Of a DNA stretch of 64,000 nucleotides, positions 1 to 9,115 are shown piece by piece. A program made the translations under genes and the position numbers. Each line of letters starts with the position of its first letter. The first letter of the stretch is position 1. Location: positions 186,001 through 250,000 of the forward strand of contig CAVSQL010000017.1 of the NCBI GenBank assembly GCA_963730065.1. The letters are read 5' to 3'. The DNA is from UBA9676 sp963730065 (GTDB lineage: Bacteria > Actinomycetota > Actinomycetes > Streptosporangiales > Streptosporangiaceae). The notes below the pieces were generated by a model. The model was not told where the DNA came from. It searched no databases and saw only the letters and a program-made list of their open reading frames with translations.

Positions 1-119
1 ATGAACCGCCGCGACCACCACTGCTCCCCGATCGCGCCGCGCTTGCTGCGCGCCCGCACGCCGCCCTCGACCCGGCGCGGCCGGGACCGTTCCGGCCAGG
101 GCCCTGGCCATTCACTCAT
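1..119 (-). CDS. SWIM zinc-finger protein, N-terminal part (runs off the left edge)
   Basis: Only the first 39 codons are inside the window. The reverse strand from 119 reads MSEWPGPWPERSRPRRVEGG and continues VRARSKRGAIGEQWW. This pattern (R-x-VEGG-x-RA-x-SKRG-x-x-G-x-x-WW) is the N-terminus of the actinobacterial SWIM zinc-finger proteins that sit next to SNF2 helicases. Its ATG (117-119) overlaps the helicase stop codon in an ATGA, so the two genes are translationally coupled. In the family the SWIM motif itself lies further downstream and is not visible here. The role is inferred: probably a nucleic-acid-binding partner of the helicase. Confidence 0.82.
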   Translation of the reverse strand, partial: MSEWPGPWPERSRPRRVEGGVRARSKRGAIGEQWWSRRF

Positions 120-3100
120 TCCGACACCGCCTCCGGCGATAGCTCGATCACCTTGCGCAGTTCGGCCACCGACAGCTCGGTCAGCCAGCCCTCCCCGGTG
201 CCCACGATCCGTTCGGCCAGGGCCTTCTTCTCCTCGATCATGGCGTCGATCCGCTCCTCCACCGTGCCGACGCAGACGAACTTGCGCACCTGGACGTCCC
301 GGCGCTGGCCGATGCGGAACGCCCGGTCGGTGGCCTGGTCTTCCACCGCCGGGTTCCACCACCGGTCCACGTGGATGACATGGCTGGCGGCGGTGAGGTT
401 CAGCCCGGTGCCGCCGGCCCTGAGCGACAGCAGGAACAGCGCAGGCTCGGTCACTTCCTGGAATCTGGCCACCATGGCGTCGCGCTGTTTCTTCGGCGTG
501 CCGCCGTGCAGATACAGCACCGGGCAGCCCAGCCGCGCGGCCAGGTATGGCTGGAGCATCGAGCCGAACTCCGCGTACTGGGTGAAGCAGAGCGCCTTGT
601 CTTCCTCGGCGATGACCTCGTCGCAGATCTCCTCCAGCCGGGCCAGCTTGCCGGATCGGCCGGGCAGCCGCGAGCCGTCGCCGAGCAGGTGGGCCGGGTG
701 GTTGCAGACCTGCTTGAGCTTGGCCATCGTGGCCAGCACCAGGCCGCGGCGCTCGATCCCTTCCTCGGCCGCCTCGATCTTGGCCAGCATGTCGGTGACC
801 GTCGCCTCGTACAGCGACGCCTGCTCGGCGGTCAGGTTGCACCAGACCTTCATCTCCAGCTTGTCCGGCAGGTCGGAGATGATCGACTTGTCGGTCTTGA
901 GCCGGCGCAGGATGAACGGCCCGGTGATCCGCCGCAGCCGGGCGGTCGCCTCCTCGTCGGCGGCGCGCTCGATCGGGATCGCGTACCGCTGCCGGAATTT
1001 CTCGGCGGGCCCGAGCAGGCCGGGGCTGGTGAACTCCATGATCGACCATAGGTCGCTGAGCCGGTTCTCTACCGGGGTGCCGGTGAGCGCGATCCTGGAT
1101 CCGGCCGGCAGACCGCGGACCGCCTGAGCCTGCCGGGTCGCGTGGTTCTTGATGTTCTGCGCCTCGTCGCACACCACCCGCGTCCACCAGACCCGGGCGA
1201 GCTCCTCCTGGTCCCTAGCCGCAATGCCGTAGCTGGTAATCACAAGATCGGTTCCGGTCAGCTCGCGGGCGAGCTCGTCACCGCGGAGCCGGTCCGCGCC
1301 GTGGTGCACGTGTACCTTCAGCTCCGGGGTGAACCTGGCCGCCTCCCGCTGCCAGTTGCCGACCACGGACATCGGGCACACCACCAGAGTGGGGGCCGGC
1401 CGAGCAGCGTCGCCCGGCGCTCGGGATCTGGTCTCCACATCGTTCATGACCAGGCACAACGTCTCCGCGGTCTTGCCGAGCCCCATATCGTCGGCGAGGA
1501 CACAGCCAAGGCCGAGACGGCCGAGGAAGGACAGCCACGCCACCCCTCGCTCTTGATAGGGGCGCAGCTCGCCGTCGAAGCCGGCCGGCGTCTTGACCGG
1601 TTCGAGGCGGCGGTCGGCCCGGCCGGAGAGCAGGTCACCGAGCCAGCCGTCGGCGTCCACCTCGACCAGCGGCAGATCGTCGTCGGCTCCGTGCAGGCCG
1701 ACCAGCAGCGCGTCCGAAGCCGACATCGTGCCGGACTGGCTGCGCTCCAGGAACCGCAGCGCTGCGCGGAGGTGCCGGTCGTCGAGTTCCACCCACCGGC
1801 CGCGCAGCCGGACCAGCGGGACCTTGAGCCTGGCCAGCTCGGCCAGCTCCCCGGGGTCCAGCTCCTGGTCGCCGACCGCCAGGTCGTAGCGGAAGTCGAC
1901 CAGGTCGCTGAGGCCGAACTTCGGGTCGGTCACCGATCCGCTCGAGGCCCGCCTGGACCTTGTGGTGAGCTTCAGCCCGAGCCGGGACCGGCGCACCCAG
2001 TCCGGCAGCAGCACGCCGAACCCGGCGCCGGACAGCAGCGGCGCTGCCTGCCGGAGGAAGCCGAACGCCTCCTCGGTGTCCAGTGTCACCTCGGCCGGCG
2101 CGGGGCTGCGCAGCGCCCGGTCAAGCTCGGGAAAGAGCCTGGCGGCCCGGCCCAGCCCCGCCAGCAGCTCCTCCTCCGGATGCTTGATCCCGGCGGCCAG
2201 GCCGGCCGTGGAAGCGCCCGCCAAGACGTCGGCGGCCGACATCATCAGGCTCGGGTCGTCGGTGGACTGGAGCGCGAACTCGACCCGCCAGTCCCCGGGG
2301 ACCTCGTCCGGCGTCCCGCCGCTGCCGCTGGCGTGCGCGGAGTTCTTGGCGGCACCCAGCCTTGCCCCCTCCTCCCCCCGCTCCGGCTCGATCAGCCGGA
2401 AGCAGGTGCGCACCGGGCCGGCCGGGCGCTGCGCGGCGGAGTGCCAGGCGTCCAGCCGGGCGGCGAGCTCCGCTGCCTCTTGCTCGTCTTCGGTTGTGGT
2501 GACCTCGACCTGGCCGCCGGCCGACGTGAGCGCTACGATCCAGCGCTCGGCCACCGGGATGCGGGCCGGCTGACGCCTGTAGCGGGCGGGAAGCAGCGGC
2601 TGCCCGGCGAGCCGGGCCTGGGCGGCGGCGTCGGTGAGGGCATCCAGCGCGCCGGTCAGGATCAGGGCCGACGACCGATCGCCGACGCCGGCCGCGCGGC
2701 ACATCGCCGGCATCCCGGCGGCGAGCTCACGCGCGCGTTCGGCGTCGGCACCCGACAGCACCGGACGCCATCTCGCCGCGTACCCGCCGTCCTCGGCGCG
2801 CAGCGCCGGCAGCACCCGTCCCCGGGCCGCAAGATCAGCGGCCAGCCGTGCCACCGCGGCCAGGTAACGCGCGCTCCCGCCGGTCACCTCACCCGAGAGC
2901 GCGCCGGGCTCGCCGAGCACGGTGAGCAGGTTGACGGCTGAGGCGGGCTCGAAAGCCAGCGCGGGGACCCGCCAGGGTGCCAGCGATACCCGGCGCCCGC
3001 CCGGCCGGCTGGTCCCCGCTCCGTCCTGACTGGGCGGGCGTATCAGCTCAGGCGACGCGAGCGGCCCGTCCGTGCCGGATGGCAGCCGCAGCGTCAGTTC

Positions 3101-3310
3101 GTCCTCGACCGCCTGACCGGCCAGGTCGGCGGCCGGTTCGGGCAGCCGGGCGAGCACGCGCGCCAGGCCCGACGCCTGCACGGCGAACGGATGCGGCCTG
3201 GGCGCACGGGACAGCCGGCCCGCCCGCGCCGGTGCCGCCGCGGGCAGCGCGGACTCCTCGGCCCACAGATAGGACGCCCCGTAGGCCCACAGCCCATGGA
3301 CAACCAGCAT
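116..3310 (-). CDS. SNF2-family DEAD/DEAH-type helicase
   Basis: A protein of about 1064 residues. The C-terminal half carries the SNF2 ATPase: Walker A in DDMGLGKTAE, a DEAQ box in VCDEAQNIKN, the TGTPVENR motif III, and helicase-C motifs ending in DRAFRIGQRRDVQV and VGTVEERID. The N-terminal half matches the long SNF2-associated region usual in bacterial Snf2 proteins. I place the start at the ATG at 3310 (MLVVHGLWAYG), because homologues begin with this hydrophobic segment; a TTG 18 bases upstream is possible. It is the first gene of a pair with the SWIM protein. The likely role is ATP-driven translocation on double-stranded DNA in chromosome maintenance; the substrate is not known from sequence. 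Confidence 0.93.
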   Translation of the reverse strand: MLVVHGLWAYGASYLWAEESALPAAAPARAGRLSRAPRPHPFAVQASGLARVLARLPEPAADLAGQAVEDELTLRLPSGTDGPLASPELIRPPSQDGAGTSRPGGRRVSLAPWRVPALAFEPASAVNLLTVLGEPGALSGEVTGGSARYLAAVARLAADLAARGRVLPALRAEDGGYAARWRPVLSGADAERARELAAGMPAMCRAAGVGDRSSALILTGALDALTDAAAQARLAGQPLLPARYRRQPARIPVAERWIVALTSAGGQVEVTTTEDEQEAAELAARLDAWHSAAQRPAGPVRTCFRLIEPERGEEGARLGAAKNSAHASGSGGTPDEVPGDWRVEFALQSTDDPSLMMSAADVLAGASTAGLAAGIKHPEEELLAGLGRAARLFPELDRALRSPAPAEVTLDTEEAFGFLRQAAPLLSGAGFGVLLPDWVRRSRLGLKLTTRSRRASSGSVTDPKFGLSDLVDFRYDLAVGDQELDPGELAELARLKVPLVRLRGRWVELDDRHLRAALRFLERSQSGTMSASDALLVGLHGADDDLPLVEVDADGWLGDLLSGRADRRLEPVKTPAGFDGELRPYQERGVAWLSFLGRLGLGCVLADDMGLGKTAETLCLVMNDVETRSRAPGDAARPAPTLVVCPMSVVGNWQREAARFTPELKVHVHHGADRLRGDELARELTGTDLVITSYGIAARDQEELARVWWTRVVCDEAQNIKNHATRQAQAVRGLPAGSRIALTGTPVENRLSDLWSIMEFTSPGLLGPAEKFRQRYAIPIERAADEEATARLRRITGPFILRRLKTDKSIISDLPDKLEMKVWCNLTAEQASLYEATVTDMLAKIEAAEEGIERRGLVLATMAKLKQVCNHPAHLLGDGSRLPGRSGKLARLEEICDEVIAEEDKALCFTQYAEFGSMLQPYLAARLGCPVLYLHGGTPKKQRDAMVARFQEVTEPALFLLSLRAGGTGLNLTAASHVIHVDRWWNPAVEDQATDRAFRIGQRRDVQVRKFVCVGTVEERIDAMIEEKKALAERIVGTGEGWLTELSVAELRKVIELSPEAVSE

Positions 3311-3540
3311 GCGCGCGACTCCCGGCAAACGACCCCGGGCATCAAGCTTGGCAGAACGCCGACCGCGGAGTGCTCAGGACACCCCACCCGTTAACACGAA
3401 GACTTCCTCCACGATCCCTCCGCTCCATCCAGGAGCCTTTCGCGCGGAGCCGGGTTAAAGCCCGACCAGGCACCTGACGCTATCTCATGAGAGTGGCGAG
3501 GTGGCAGTCTTCCCGCCTGCCCAGAAGGCGATCTGAAGCG

Positions 3541-3562
3541 TATCGCGTGAACGCGATATAGT
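3541..3562 (+). promoter_or_regulatory. Operator/promoter of the toxin-antitoxin pair
   Basis: A perfect inverted repeat with 7-base arms, TATCGCG-tgaa-CGCGATA (3541-3558), overlaps a good -10 hexamer TATAGT (3557-3562). The toxin GTG follows 20 bases later. A palindrome over the -10 just before a toxin-antitoxin operon is the usual arrangement for autorepression by the antitoxin. The -35 is not convincing. Confidence 0.55.
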
Positions 3563-3582
3563 GTCTGTGCGATACTCGACCG

Positions 3583-3927
3583 GTGGACAGGGTCCGCTGG
3601 ACGGTGGAGATCTCTCCCGAGGTCGAGACCTGGTACGCGTCGCTGAAGAGCAAGGACAAGGCGATGGCCGACCGCGCGTTCGACCGGCTCGCCGAGCACG
3701 GGCCTGAGTTGCGTATGCTGCACGCCCGGCCGCTCGGCGGCGGCCTGTCTGAACTCCGGTTCACCTGCGAGGGAACCGCTCGCCGGGTGACCTACTACAT
3801 CGACACCCCGCGCAAGGTGATCACACTGACGACCTTTCGCAAACAGCGGCAGGCCGAGCGGCGGGAGGTTACCCGGGCCCGGCAGGCCATGCGGGCCAGC
3901 CAGCAGAAAGGCGGCACCAATGGCTAA
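3583..3927 (+). CDS. RelE/HigB-like toxin (phage Gp49-like family)
   Basis: 114 residues, GTG start. The N-terminus VRWTVEISPEVETWYASL is the typical first strand and helix of RelE/HigB-type ribosome-dependent mRNA interferases. The stretch LHARPLGGGLSELRF and the following RVTYYID and ITLTTFRKQ strands match the Gp49/HigB fold, with a basic C-terminal tail. Its last 8 bases overlap the next gene, an XRE antitoxin, which gives the toxin-first order of HigBA systems. The predicted role is cleavage of translated mRNA when the antitoxin is lost. The gene appears intact. Confidence 0.85.
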   Translation: MDRVRWTVEISPEVETWYASLKSKDKAMADRAFDRLAEHGPELRMLHARPLGGGLSELRFTCEGTARRVTYYIDTPRKVITLTTFRKQRQAERREVTRARQAMRASQQKGGTNG

Positions 3928-4237
3928 CATCACCCTGGACCAGCTGCGGGCCAAGTATCCGCCGGAGGACCGGGACGAATACGACCGCGCCTACGCCGCG
4001 GCCACCCTGGCCGGGCAGCTCGCCGAGCTGGTCTACGCGCTGCGAACTCGGGCGGGGCTGACCCAGACCGAGCTGGCCCGGCGCATGGGCACGACCCAGT
4101 CCTCGATCGCCCGCATCGAAGGCGGCGGCAGCCTGCCCACCCTCGACATGCTGGCCCGCCTTGCCCACGCCACCGGAACTCCCCTGCGCCTCGCCGCTCC
4201 CGGCATCACTGACGTCAACCTCGGCGGAGCCGCTTGA
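3920..4237 (+). CDS. HigA-like XRE antitoxin
   Basis: 105 residues. A Cro/C1-type helix-turn-helix is clear at about residues 40-90 (LTQTELARRMGTTQSSIARIEGG followed by PTLDMLARLAHATG). The N-terminal 35 residues are acidic and probably wrap the toxin. It overlaps the toxin gene by 8 bases, so the two are co-translated. It should neutralise the toxin and repress the operon through the palindrome at 3541-3558. Confidence 0.85.
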   Translation: MANITLDQLRAKYPPEDRDEYDRAYAAATLAGQLAELVYALRTRAGLTQTELARRMGTTQSSIARIEGGGSLPTLDMLARLAHATGTPLRLAAPGITDVNLGGAA

Positions 4238-4262
4238 CCACGGGCCGCCGTCTGCCGGCGCC

Positions 4263-4378
4263 TTGAAGGGGTACAGACGCTGGTTCCCGGGCCTGATCGC
4301 GCACAGAATGTCCCGCTCGGGACGGTCTCTGACCGGCTACGAGGACTACCTGGACAAGAGGACATCCGATGAGCAGCG
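4263..4378 (+). pseudogene. Possible relic of a second RelE/Gp49-like toxin C-terminus
   Basis: Directly upstream of a lone antitoxin gene, the frame from 4263 reads LKGYRRWFPGLIA. A second frame reads VPLGTVSDRL, and the first frame then resumes with YEDYLDKRT. Put together this resembles the C-terminal tail of Gp49/DUF891-type toxins (GWYRR-x-IP-x-AD-x-LY-x-x-YL). No full toxin frame exists upstream, and the relic needs two frame changes. I see a short decayed 3-prime end, not a functional gene; the match is by eye only. Confidence 0.35.
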
Positions 4379-4719
4379 AACTCCACCACTACACCCGGGA
4401 TGAGTTCCTCGCCGAGTTCTATCCGGATCCTGCCGACAAGGCCGCCATCGCCGCCGGGATGGAGCAGCTGCGCGCCGAGCAGCGCACTTTCCGGCTCGCC
4501 GAGATGCGCCGCCGCCTCGGCATCACCCAGGCCCAGGTCACTGCCCGGATGGGCATCACCCAGGGCCGCGTGTCCGCCATCGAGCATGCCAAGCCGGGCA
4601 CCACCGAACTGCGCACCCTGGCCGCCTACGTCGAAGCCCTCGGCGGCCGCCTAGAGATCATCGCCGACTTCGGCGACGAGCGGCTCGCCTTCACCGAACC
4701 CGGAACCGACGCAGCCTGA
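4369..4719 (+). CDS. XRE-family antitoxin-like regulator (no intact toxin)
   Basis: 116 residues, with AGAGGA as ribosome binding site 7 bases before the ATG. A Cro/C1 HTH spans about residues 45-95 (LGITQAQVTARMGITQGRVSAIE, then LRTLAAYVEALGG), followed by a short C-terminal strand (LEIIADFGDERL) seen in HigA-like antitoxins of RelE systems. No complete toxin gene precedes it; a possible toxin relic lies at 4263-4378. It could now act as a solo regulator or as an anti-addiction antitoxin against a toxin elsewhere. Confidence 0.75.
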   Translation: MSSELHHYTRDEFLAEFYPDPADKAAIAAGMEQLRAEQRTFRLAEMRRRLGITQAQVTARMGITQGRVSAIEHAKPGTTELRTLAAYVEALGGRLEIIADFGDERLAFTEPGTDAA

Positions 4720-4724
4720 CCTGA

Positions 4725-5111
4725 TCACTCCGGTGGCCTGTCAGTCCGCCCACCCAGAACGGCATCATCGCCCGGCTGCCCATAGCTGCATGCTTCCCTT
4801 GGAAAGCCGGGTGTTATCTCACGGTCCGCCGGCCAGGAACTTTCAAGGTGGTGCTTACCGATCAGCCGACGGCGCCCTGCCTTGACGGATCCGAGCTGGC
4901 CGGTGCGCAGCAGGTCGTGGACGAGTTCTCGGGAGATGCCCAGCAGTTCGGCAGCCTCCTCAGGGCTGTAGGCGAGCCGTTCGGCGAAGGTGTGACGATC
5001 GAAGATTTGGCGCATGATGGCGAGCAGTTCCTCGCGCATGTCGCTGGTGAGCAGTCGTGCTATCGCGCTTGTGCTTAGCTCGACGCGGTCGGCGGCGTCC
5101 GGCGCAGTCAC
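4725..5111 (-). CDS. Excisionase-type helix-turn-helix protein
   Basis: 128 residues, GTG start 4 bases after a GGGGGAG ribosome binding site. The segment AYSPEEAAELLGISRELVHDLLRTGQLGSVKAGRRRLI (about residues 47-84) is a MerR/excisionase-like winged helix (HTH_17 type): an AAELLG recognition helix and a basic wing with a conserved arginine. Such genes occur next to integrases and conjugative functions of integrative elements. A small frame ends 1 base upstream of its start, so it is probably the distal gene of a short operon. Residues after about 90 look low in complexity and may be a natural tail. Confidence 0.72.
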   Translation of the reverse strand: MTAPDAADRVELSTSAIARLLTSDMREELLAIMRQIFDRHTFAERLAYSPEEAAELLGISRELVHDLLRTGQLGSVKAGRRRLIGKHHLESSWPADREITPGFPREACSYGQPGDDAVLGGRTDRPPE

Positions 5112-5112
5112 G

Positions 5113-5262
5113 TCACTCCCCCGCCTTGTTCTGCCGAGCGATGATGGTGGCGCTCACTTCGTGGAAGTGGAGATGTACCTCTTGCATTCGCCCCAGCGCC
5201 CGTCGCTCTGGGGTCCGCAGCACCCGCGTGTCGCGCCGGATCAGCGCCCTGGTGTGCTGCAC
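5113..5262 (-). CDS. Small basic protein of unknown function
   Basis: The frame from GTG 5262 encodes 49 residues, starting MQHTRALIRRDTRVLR and ending in IIARQNKAGE. It has a regular helical pattern (RALGRMQEVHLHFHEVSATI) unlike the shadow frames here. It ends 1 base before the HTH gene start. Upstream the same frame carries a TGA at 5275-5277 and then stays open to 6030, so the piece could also be the C-terminal end of a longer protein interrupted by that stop. I do not recognise the family. Confidence 0.4.
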   Translation of the reverse strand: MQHTRALIRRDTRVLRTPERRALGRMQEVHLHFHEVSATIIARQNKAGE

Positions 5263-5274
5263 CGACTCGAGACA

Positions 5275-5930
5275 TCAGTACGCTGCTGTACTCGCGACGG
5301 CCAGCACCATGGCCCTTGTGAAGGCCAGCGCCATGATCAGGTCCCCGATGGCATGGGAATCGGACCAGCGATGGCCGACGCCGAGCAGCGCGGCGGCCTG
5401 TTCGTACGCAAGCTGCGGCGCGCCTTCTGCGTACGCGTCGGCGAGCAGTTGCTGTCCGATGGACAGCTGCGCGGGGTGGCGTATCGCTTGCCCTCCGGGC
5501 CCGGTAGATGCTCTTCCCGTTCGCCCGGCGCAAGCTGTCGGGGACGTGGCCTCCTGGTCCTGGCTGTTCGCGTGGTCGGGCAGGTTCTGGACAATGGCGT
5601 GCACCAGATCCGCGCGAGTCCACGCCGAACGTGCCTCCTGCACCTGCGCCGGGCCTGCAGCCATGGCGGCGCGTTCTTGCGCATGCGTGAGTTCGCTGTG
5701 CGAGTGGAGCCACCTGGCCGTCCGCCCGAGGCCTGCGCGTGTGTCTCGGCGCGTGCCTCTGCGTGCCTTCGCATCGGTGCCGCCTGCCGGGCGGTTCGCG
5801 CGAGGCCGCGCAGTGTCCCTAGCTCTGCGTCGCGCAAGGTGTGCTCCCGGTCGTGCAGCAGCGCGGCGAAAGTCCTCGCGCCGCGCCGCTTTGGCTGGTG
5901 AGTTCGTGATGCGGATGGCGTCACGCAGCG
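5275..5930 (-). pseudogene. Decayed TraA/MobF-type conjugative relaxase fragment plus an unassigned frame
   Basis: Three consecutive segments in two frames rebuild a run typical of actinobacterial TraA relaxases. The segment RITNSPAKAARREDF (near 5900) is followed, in another frame, by FAALLHDREHTLRDAELGTL and AEARAETHAQASG (5870-5730). Back in the first frame comes LGRTARWLHSHSELTHAQ and SAWTRADLVHAIVQNLPDH (5730-5590). Two compensating frameshifts therefore break the gene. The rest of the frame down to 5275 (GQQLLADAYAEGAPQLAYEQ) no longer resembles the relaxase and is unassigned. Neither the catalytic tyrosine region nor the helicase region is present. It is probably a remnant of a plasmid or integrative conjugative element. 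Confidence 0.55.
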
Positions 5931-6260
5931 CGGGCCGCTGAGCGGTTGCTGAAGCGTGGCGTATAAGCGGGTGGCCCCGGTTCGGGCGCCTGGTACCCCG
6001 CTGCTGATCGGGTAGCACGCAGCGGGGCACGGCCGCCGGAACTGGAATTGATCCGGCTCGTGCGGCGTTCGGCTGGGGCCGGGATGAGCTGGCCGGCGGT
6101 AAGGCCTGGCTGATAGCCGCAGGACGGTCAAGGGGACGTTCGGCCCTCGTGTCCGCTGCCGGGTCGCAGGACAGTGGTTGCCAGGCGAGCCTATGACCCA
6201 GGCGGGGTGTGGCAAGGCCCGTCAGCTCGCCACTGGTGCGTGCAGCAGAAGGTGGTCAGC

Positions 6261-7772
6261 ATGGCGAGCGGGCGTTCGGCCCGGCTAGCGTCCGGGCTTC
6301 GAAACTTCAGGCGCTGGCCCTGGTGGTGGGCGGCGCTGGCGGCCGTGCTGGTGGTGCTGGCTGCGGCCGGTTGTGGTGGCGGACCGGGTTCGGGCAGGCC
6401 GCCTGCGGCCCGGGCGATGTTCCCCGCCACGTTGACGCCCTGCGGTCCCGGCGGGTACGCGGGGGAATGCCGCACGGTGTGGGTGCCCCAGGACTGGGCA
6501 CACCCGCACGGCCCGCAGATACCGTTGCTGGTCGCGGTCCTGCCCGCCACAGCACCAGCCCACCACACGGCCCCGCTGTTCTACCTGGCCGGATGGGGCC
6601 AATCGGCCATCGGCGGAGCCCAGTGGGCGATGCAGAGTTTCGGGCAGCTCAACCAGAGCGCGGACCTGGTGTTCGTCGCCCAGCGCGGCACCCAGTACTC
6701 CTGGCCGCAGACCTGCCCCGGGCTGACCGGCACCGGGCCGGGGCTGGCCGCGGCGGTCCGCAGCTGCCTGGCCTCGGTGAACCGGGACCCGCGGCACGAC
6801 ACCACCGCCGCCGCGGCCCAGGACCTGGACCAGGTCCGCAAGGCACTCGGCTACAACAAGATCAACCTCTACGGCGGCTCCTACGGCGTGTCCATGGGCC
6901 TGGCCTACCTGCAGCGGTACGGCGCGCACGTGCGCAGCGCGCTGTTCACCAGCGGCTCGCTGCTGGGCGTCCCGCTCTGGCAGCTCACCCCGGTCCACGC
7001 CCAGCAGTCCTTCGACCAGCTGGCCCGCCGCTGCGCGGCCGCCCCGGCCTGCGCCAGGCACTACCACCCGGCCGCCGACCTAGCCACCGTGGTCAACCGC
7101 CTGCGCGCCCACCCGGCCCGGGTGACCATCACCGGCGCCAGCGGACGGCCGCAGACGATCACCATCACCGTGCCCGGCTTCCTCAGCGCCCTCATCGACT
7201 ACTACCTCTCCTCGCCCGACACAGCGGTGCTGCTGCCCGCCGACCTGCACGCCTTCGCCGGTGGCCAGTGGGCCAAGGTCATCACCGAGCGCCGGCTCGC
7301 CGCCGCGGCCGCGGCCGCCGCCGCGACCGCCACCCAGCTGCAGGAGATCACCATCCGCTGCGGCGACGCCTGGGCCGCGATGAACCCCGCGAAGATAGCC
7401 CAGCAGGCCCGGTTGTCCCTGTTCACCCCGCCGATGGCCGCCGAGGCGGCCTGGCAGCAGAAACTGTGCGCGCTCTGGCCGCACGACCCGGGCGTGTCGG
7501 GAGTGGTGCACAGCACCGTCCCGGTCGTGTTCGTCAACGGCACCGCCGACCCCACCGACCCGCCAGCCAACGTCGCGGCGGCACCGCGCACCATGCCCCA
7601 TGCCCTGCTGGTCACGGTCCCCGGCGGCTCACACGAAATAGCTGCCGGCGGCTGCCTGTCAGCCCAGGCCACCGCGTTCATCCTGGCAGGCAAGCCCGCC
7701 AACCGGGCCGCCTGGGCTGCATGCGCCCGCACCCTGGGCCACGACTACCCCGCATTCCCGCCCGCACCGTAA
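6261..7772 (+). CDS. Lipoprotein alpha/beta hydrolase, TAP-like (tripeptidyl aminopeptidase type)
   Basis: 503 residues from ATG 6261, which has AAGGTGG upstream; the frame is open back to 6174 but homologues start near the signal peptide. The N-terminus is a lipoprotein signal with hydrophobic core WWWAALAAVLVVLAAAGC and a lipobox cysteine. Hydrolase motifs are GGSYGVSMG (nucleophile Ser near residue 209), VFVNGTADPTDPP (acid) and VPGGSHEIAAGGC (His). The C-terminal part matches the TAP-like domain of secreted actinomycete aminopeptidases (SlpD/SlpE type). It probably acts on peptides outside the cell while anchored to the membrane. An IS remnant lies immediately downstream. Confidence 0.82.
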   Translation: MASGRSARLASGLRNFRRWPWWWAALAAVLVVLAAAGCGGGPGSGRPPAARAMFPATLTPCGPGGYAGECRTVWVPQDWAHPHGPQIPLLVAVLPATAPAHHTAPLFYLAGWGQSAIGGAQWAMQSFGQLNQSADLVFVAQRGTQYSWPQTCPGLTGTGPGLAAAVRSCLASVNRDPRHDTTAAAAQDLDQVRKALGYNKINLYGGSYGVSMGLAYLQRYGAHVRSALFTSGSLLGVPLWQLTPVHAQQSFDQLARRCAAAPACARHYHPAADLATVVNRLRAHPARVTITGASGRPQTITITVPGFLSALIDYYLSSPDTAVLLPADLHAFAGGQWAKVITERRLAAAAAAAAATATQLQEITIRCGDAWAAMNPAKIAQQARLSLFTPPMAAEAAWQQKLCALWPHDPGVSGVVHSTVPVVFVNGTADPTDPPANVAAAPRTMPHALLVTVPGGSHEIAAGGCLSAQATAFILAGKPANRAAWAACARTLGHDYPAFPPAP

Positions 7773-7830
7773 CACCCTGTGCGGTGCCCAAACTCGCACA
7801 CCGTCTGTGAGCTGGTGTTTTCTGTGATCG

Positions 7831-8891
7831 TTAGCCTGCTCGCCGGTATTTGCTGATCAGGCCTTGGACGGCTTGGCTGGGCTTGATCCGGGCGGTCACG
7901 TCGACGGGCTGGCCGGGCTGGTGCAGCGGAGGTCTTTGTGCCCGCGCCTGGTGGGGCCGGTGGTCGTTGTAGTGCTGCGCGTACTCGGCCAGGACCTGCC
8001 GGAGGTGGTGTTCGCCGTGGATCAGCAGGTGGTCGAGGCACTCGCGCCGCAGCGTTCCCACGTGGCGCTCCGCGAAGGCGTTCGCTCGAGGTGATCGGAC
8101 CGGAGTCTTGATCCTCCGCATGCCGTGGCCGGCGAGCACCTCGTCAAATGCGCCGTAAATTTACTGTCGCGGTCGCGGATCACGAACTTGAAGTGGCCGG
8201 CGTGTTCGCCAAGGTCCATGAGCAGGTTGTGGGCCTGCTGGGTGGCCCAGGGTCCGGTGGGGTGCGCGGTGACGCCCAGGATGTGCACGGTCCGGGTCTG
8301 AATCTCCATCACGAACAAGATCTACAGGCGCTTGAGGAACACGGTGTCTACGTGCAAGAAGTCGCACGACACGATCCCGGACGCCTGGGAGATCAGGAAC
8401 TGCCGCCAGGTCGGGGACGCCCGGCGCGGTGCGGGCTTGAGCCCGGCGGCGGCCAGGATCCGGCGGATCGTTCCCTCGCCGATGCGGTGGCCGAAGCCGA
8501 GGAGTTCGCCCTGGATGCGCCGGTGCCCCCAGCACGGGTTTGCCGGGCCAGCTGTTGGACCAGCTCGCGGATCTCATCGGGGATCGCCGGGCGTCCCGTG
8601 GTGTTCGGGGTAGGTCCACTTGTTCTTGACCAGACGCCGGTGCCACGCGAGCAAGGTGCCCGGCGTCACGATCCGATGCAGCCGAAAGGGTCTGGGCAGC
8701 AGCCGCGCCAGCGCGGCGATCACTGCGCGGTCGGCCCAGCCTGGCGCTGCGCGGGCGACCTGACGGCGCAGGACGGCGACCTCGTGCCGGAGCATCAAGA
8801 TCTCCGCATCCTTCGAGGCATCGCTGCGCGCGAGGAGCACTACCCAGCCGAACAACCGGACCATGAGCAGGTAGACGAGGCGAAAGAGCAC
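7831..8891 (-). pseudogene. Integrase-core (rve) transposase, frameshifted
   Basis: Read from 8891 downwards, the N-terminal part (MLFRLVYLLMVRLFGW, HEVAVLRRQVARAAPGWADR, ending KNKWTYPEHHGTPGD) stops near 8574. The catalytic part continues in another frame (HILGVTAHPTGPWATQQAHN, FVIRDRDSKFT), and the C-terminus in a third (VRSPRANAFAERHVGTLRRE, HYNDHRPH; stop at 7831). The three DDE-core regions are recognisable, but no single frame joins them. It belongs to the same actinobacterial family as the copies at 11.3, 16.9 and 23.2 kb. Confidence 0.85.
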
Positions 8892-9115
8892 GGGCGCCGA
8901 GGGTAGAAGCCCAGACCAGATGCTCTACGCGAGTTCTGGCACCTCACAAGCTGGCGGCCGTTGAGCTGCCAGCGGTGTATCGCTGGATCTAGCGCCAGAA
9001 AAGCCGGGCGCGATCCGAGCCGAATTCGGGAAGGCGGCGCGCCGGATGGCACGGGGATGATCCAATGGGCAAGCGGACACGGCAATGTGCCCGCGGGACC
9101 GCCGGGAGGAAGGAC

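Noticed and set aside
1142..2941. Long plus-strand open frame of about 600 codons
   Set aside because: It is antisense to the well-supported SNF2 gene, with His/Arg/Gly/Pro-rich filler and no domain; long shadow frames are normal at this GC content.
5108..5713. 201-codon minus-strand frame upstream of the HTH gene
   Set aside because: Arg/Ala/Gly filler without pattern; the neighbouring frames carry the relaxase relic and the small helical protein.
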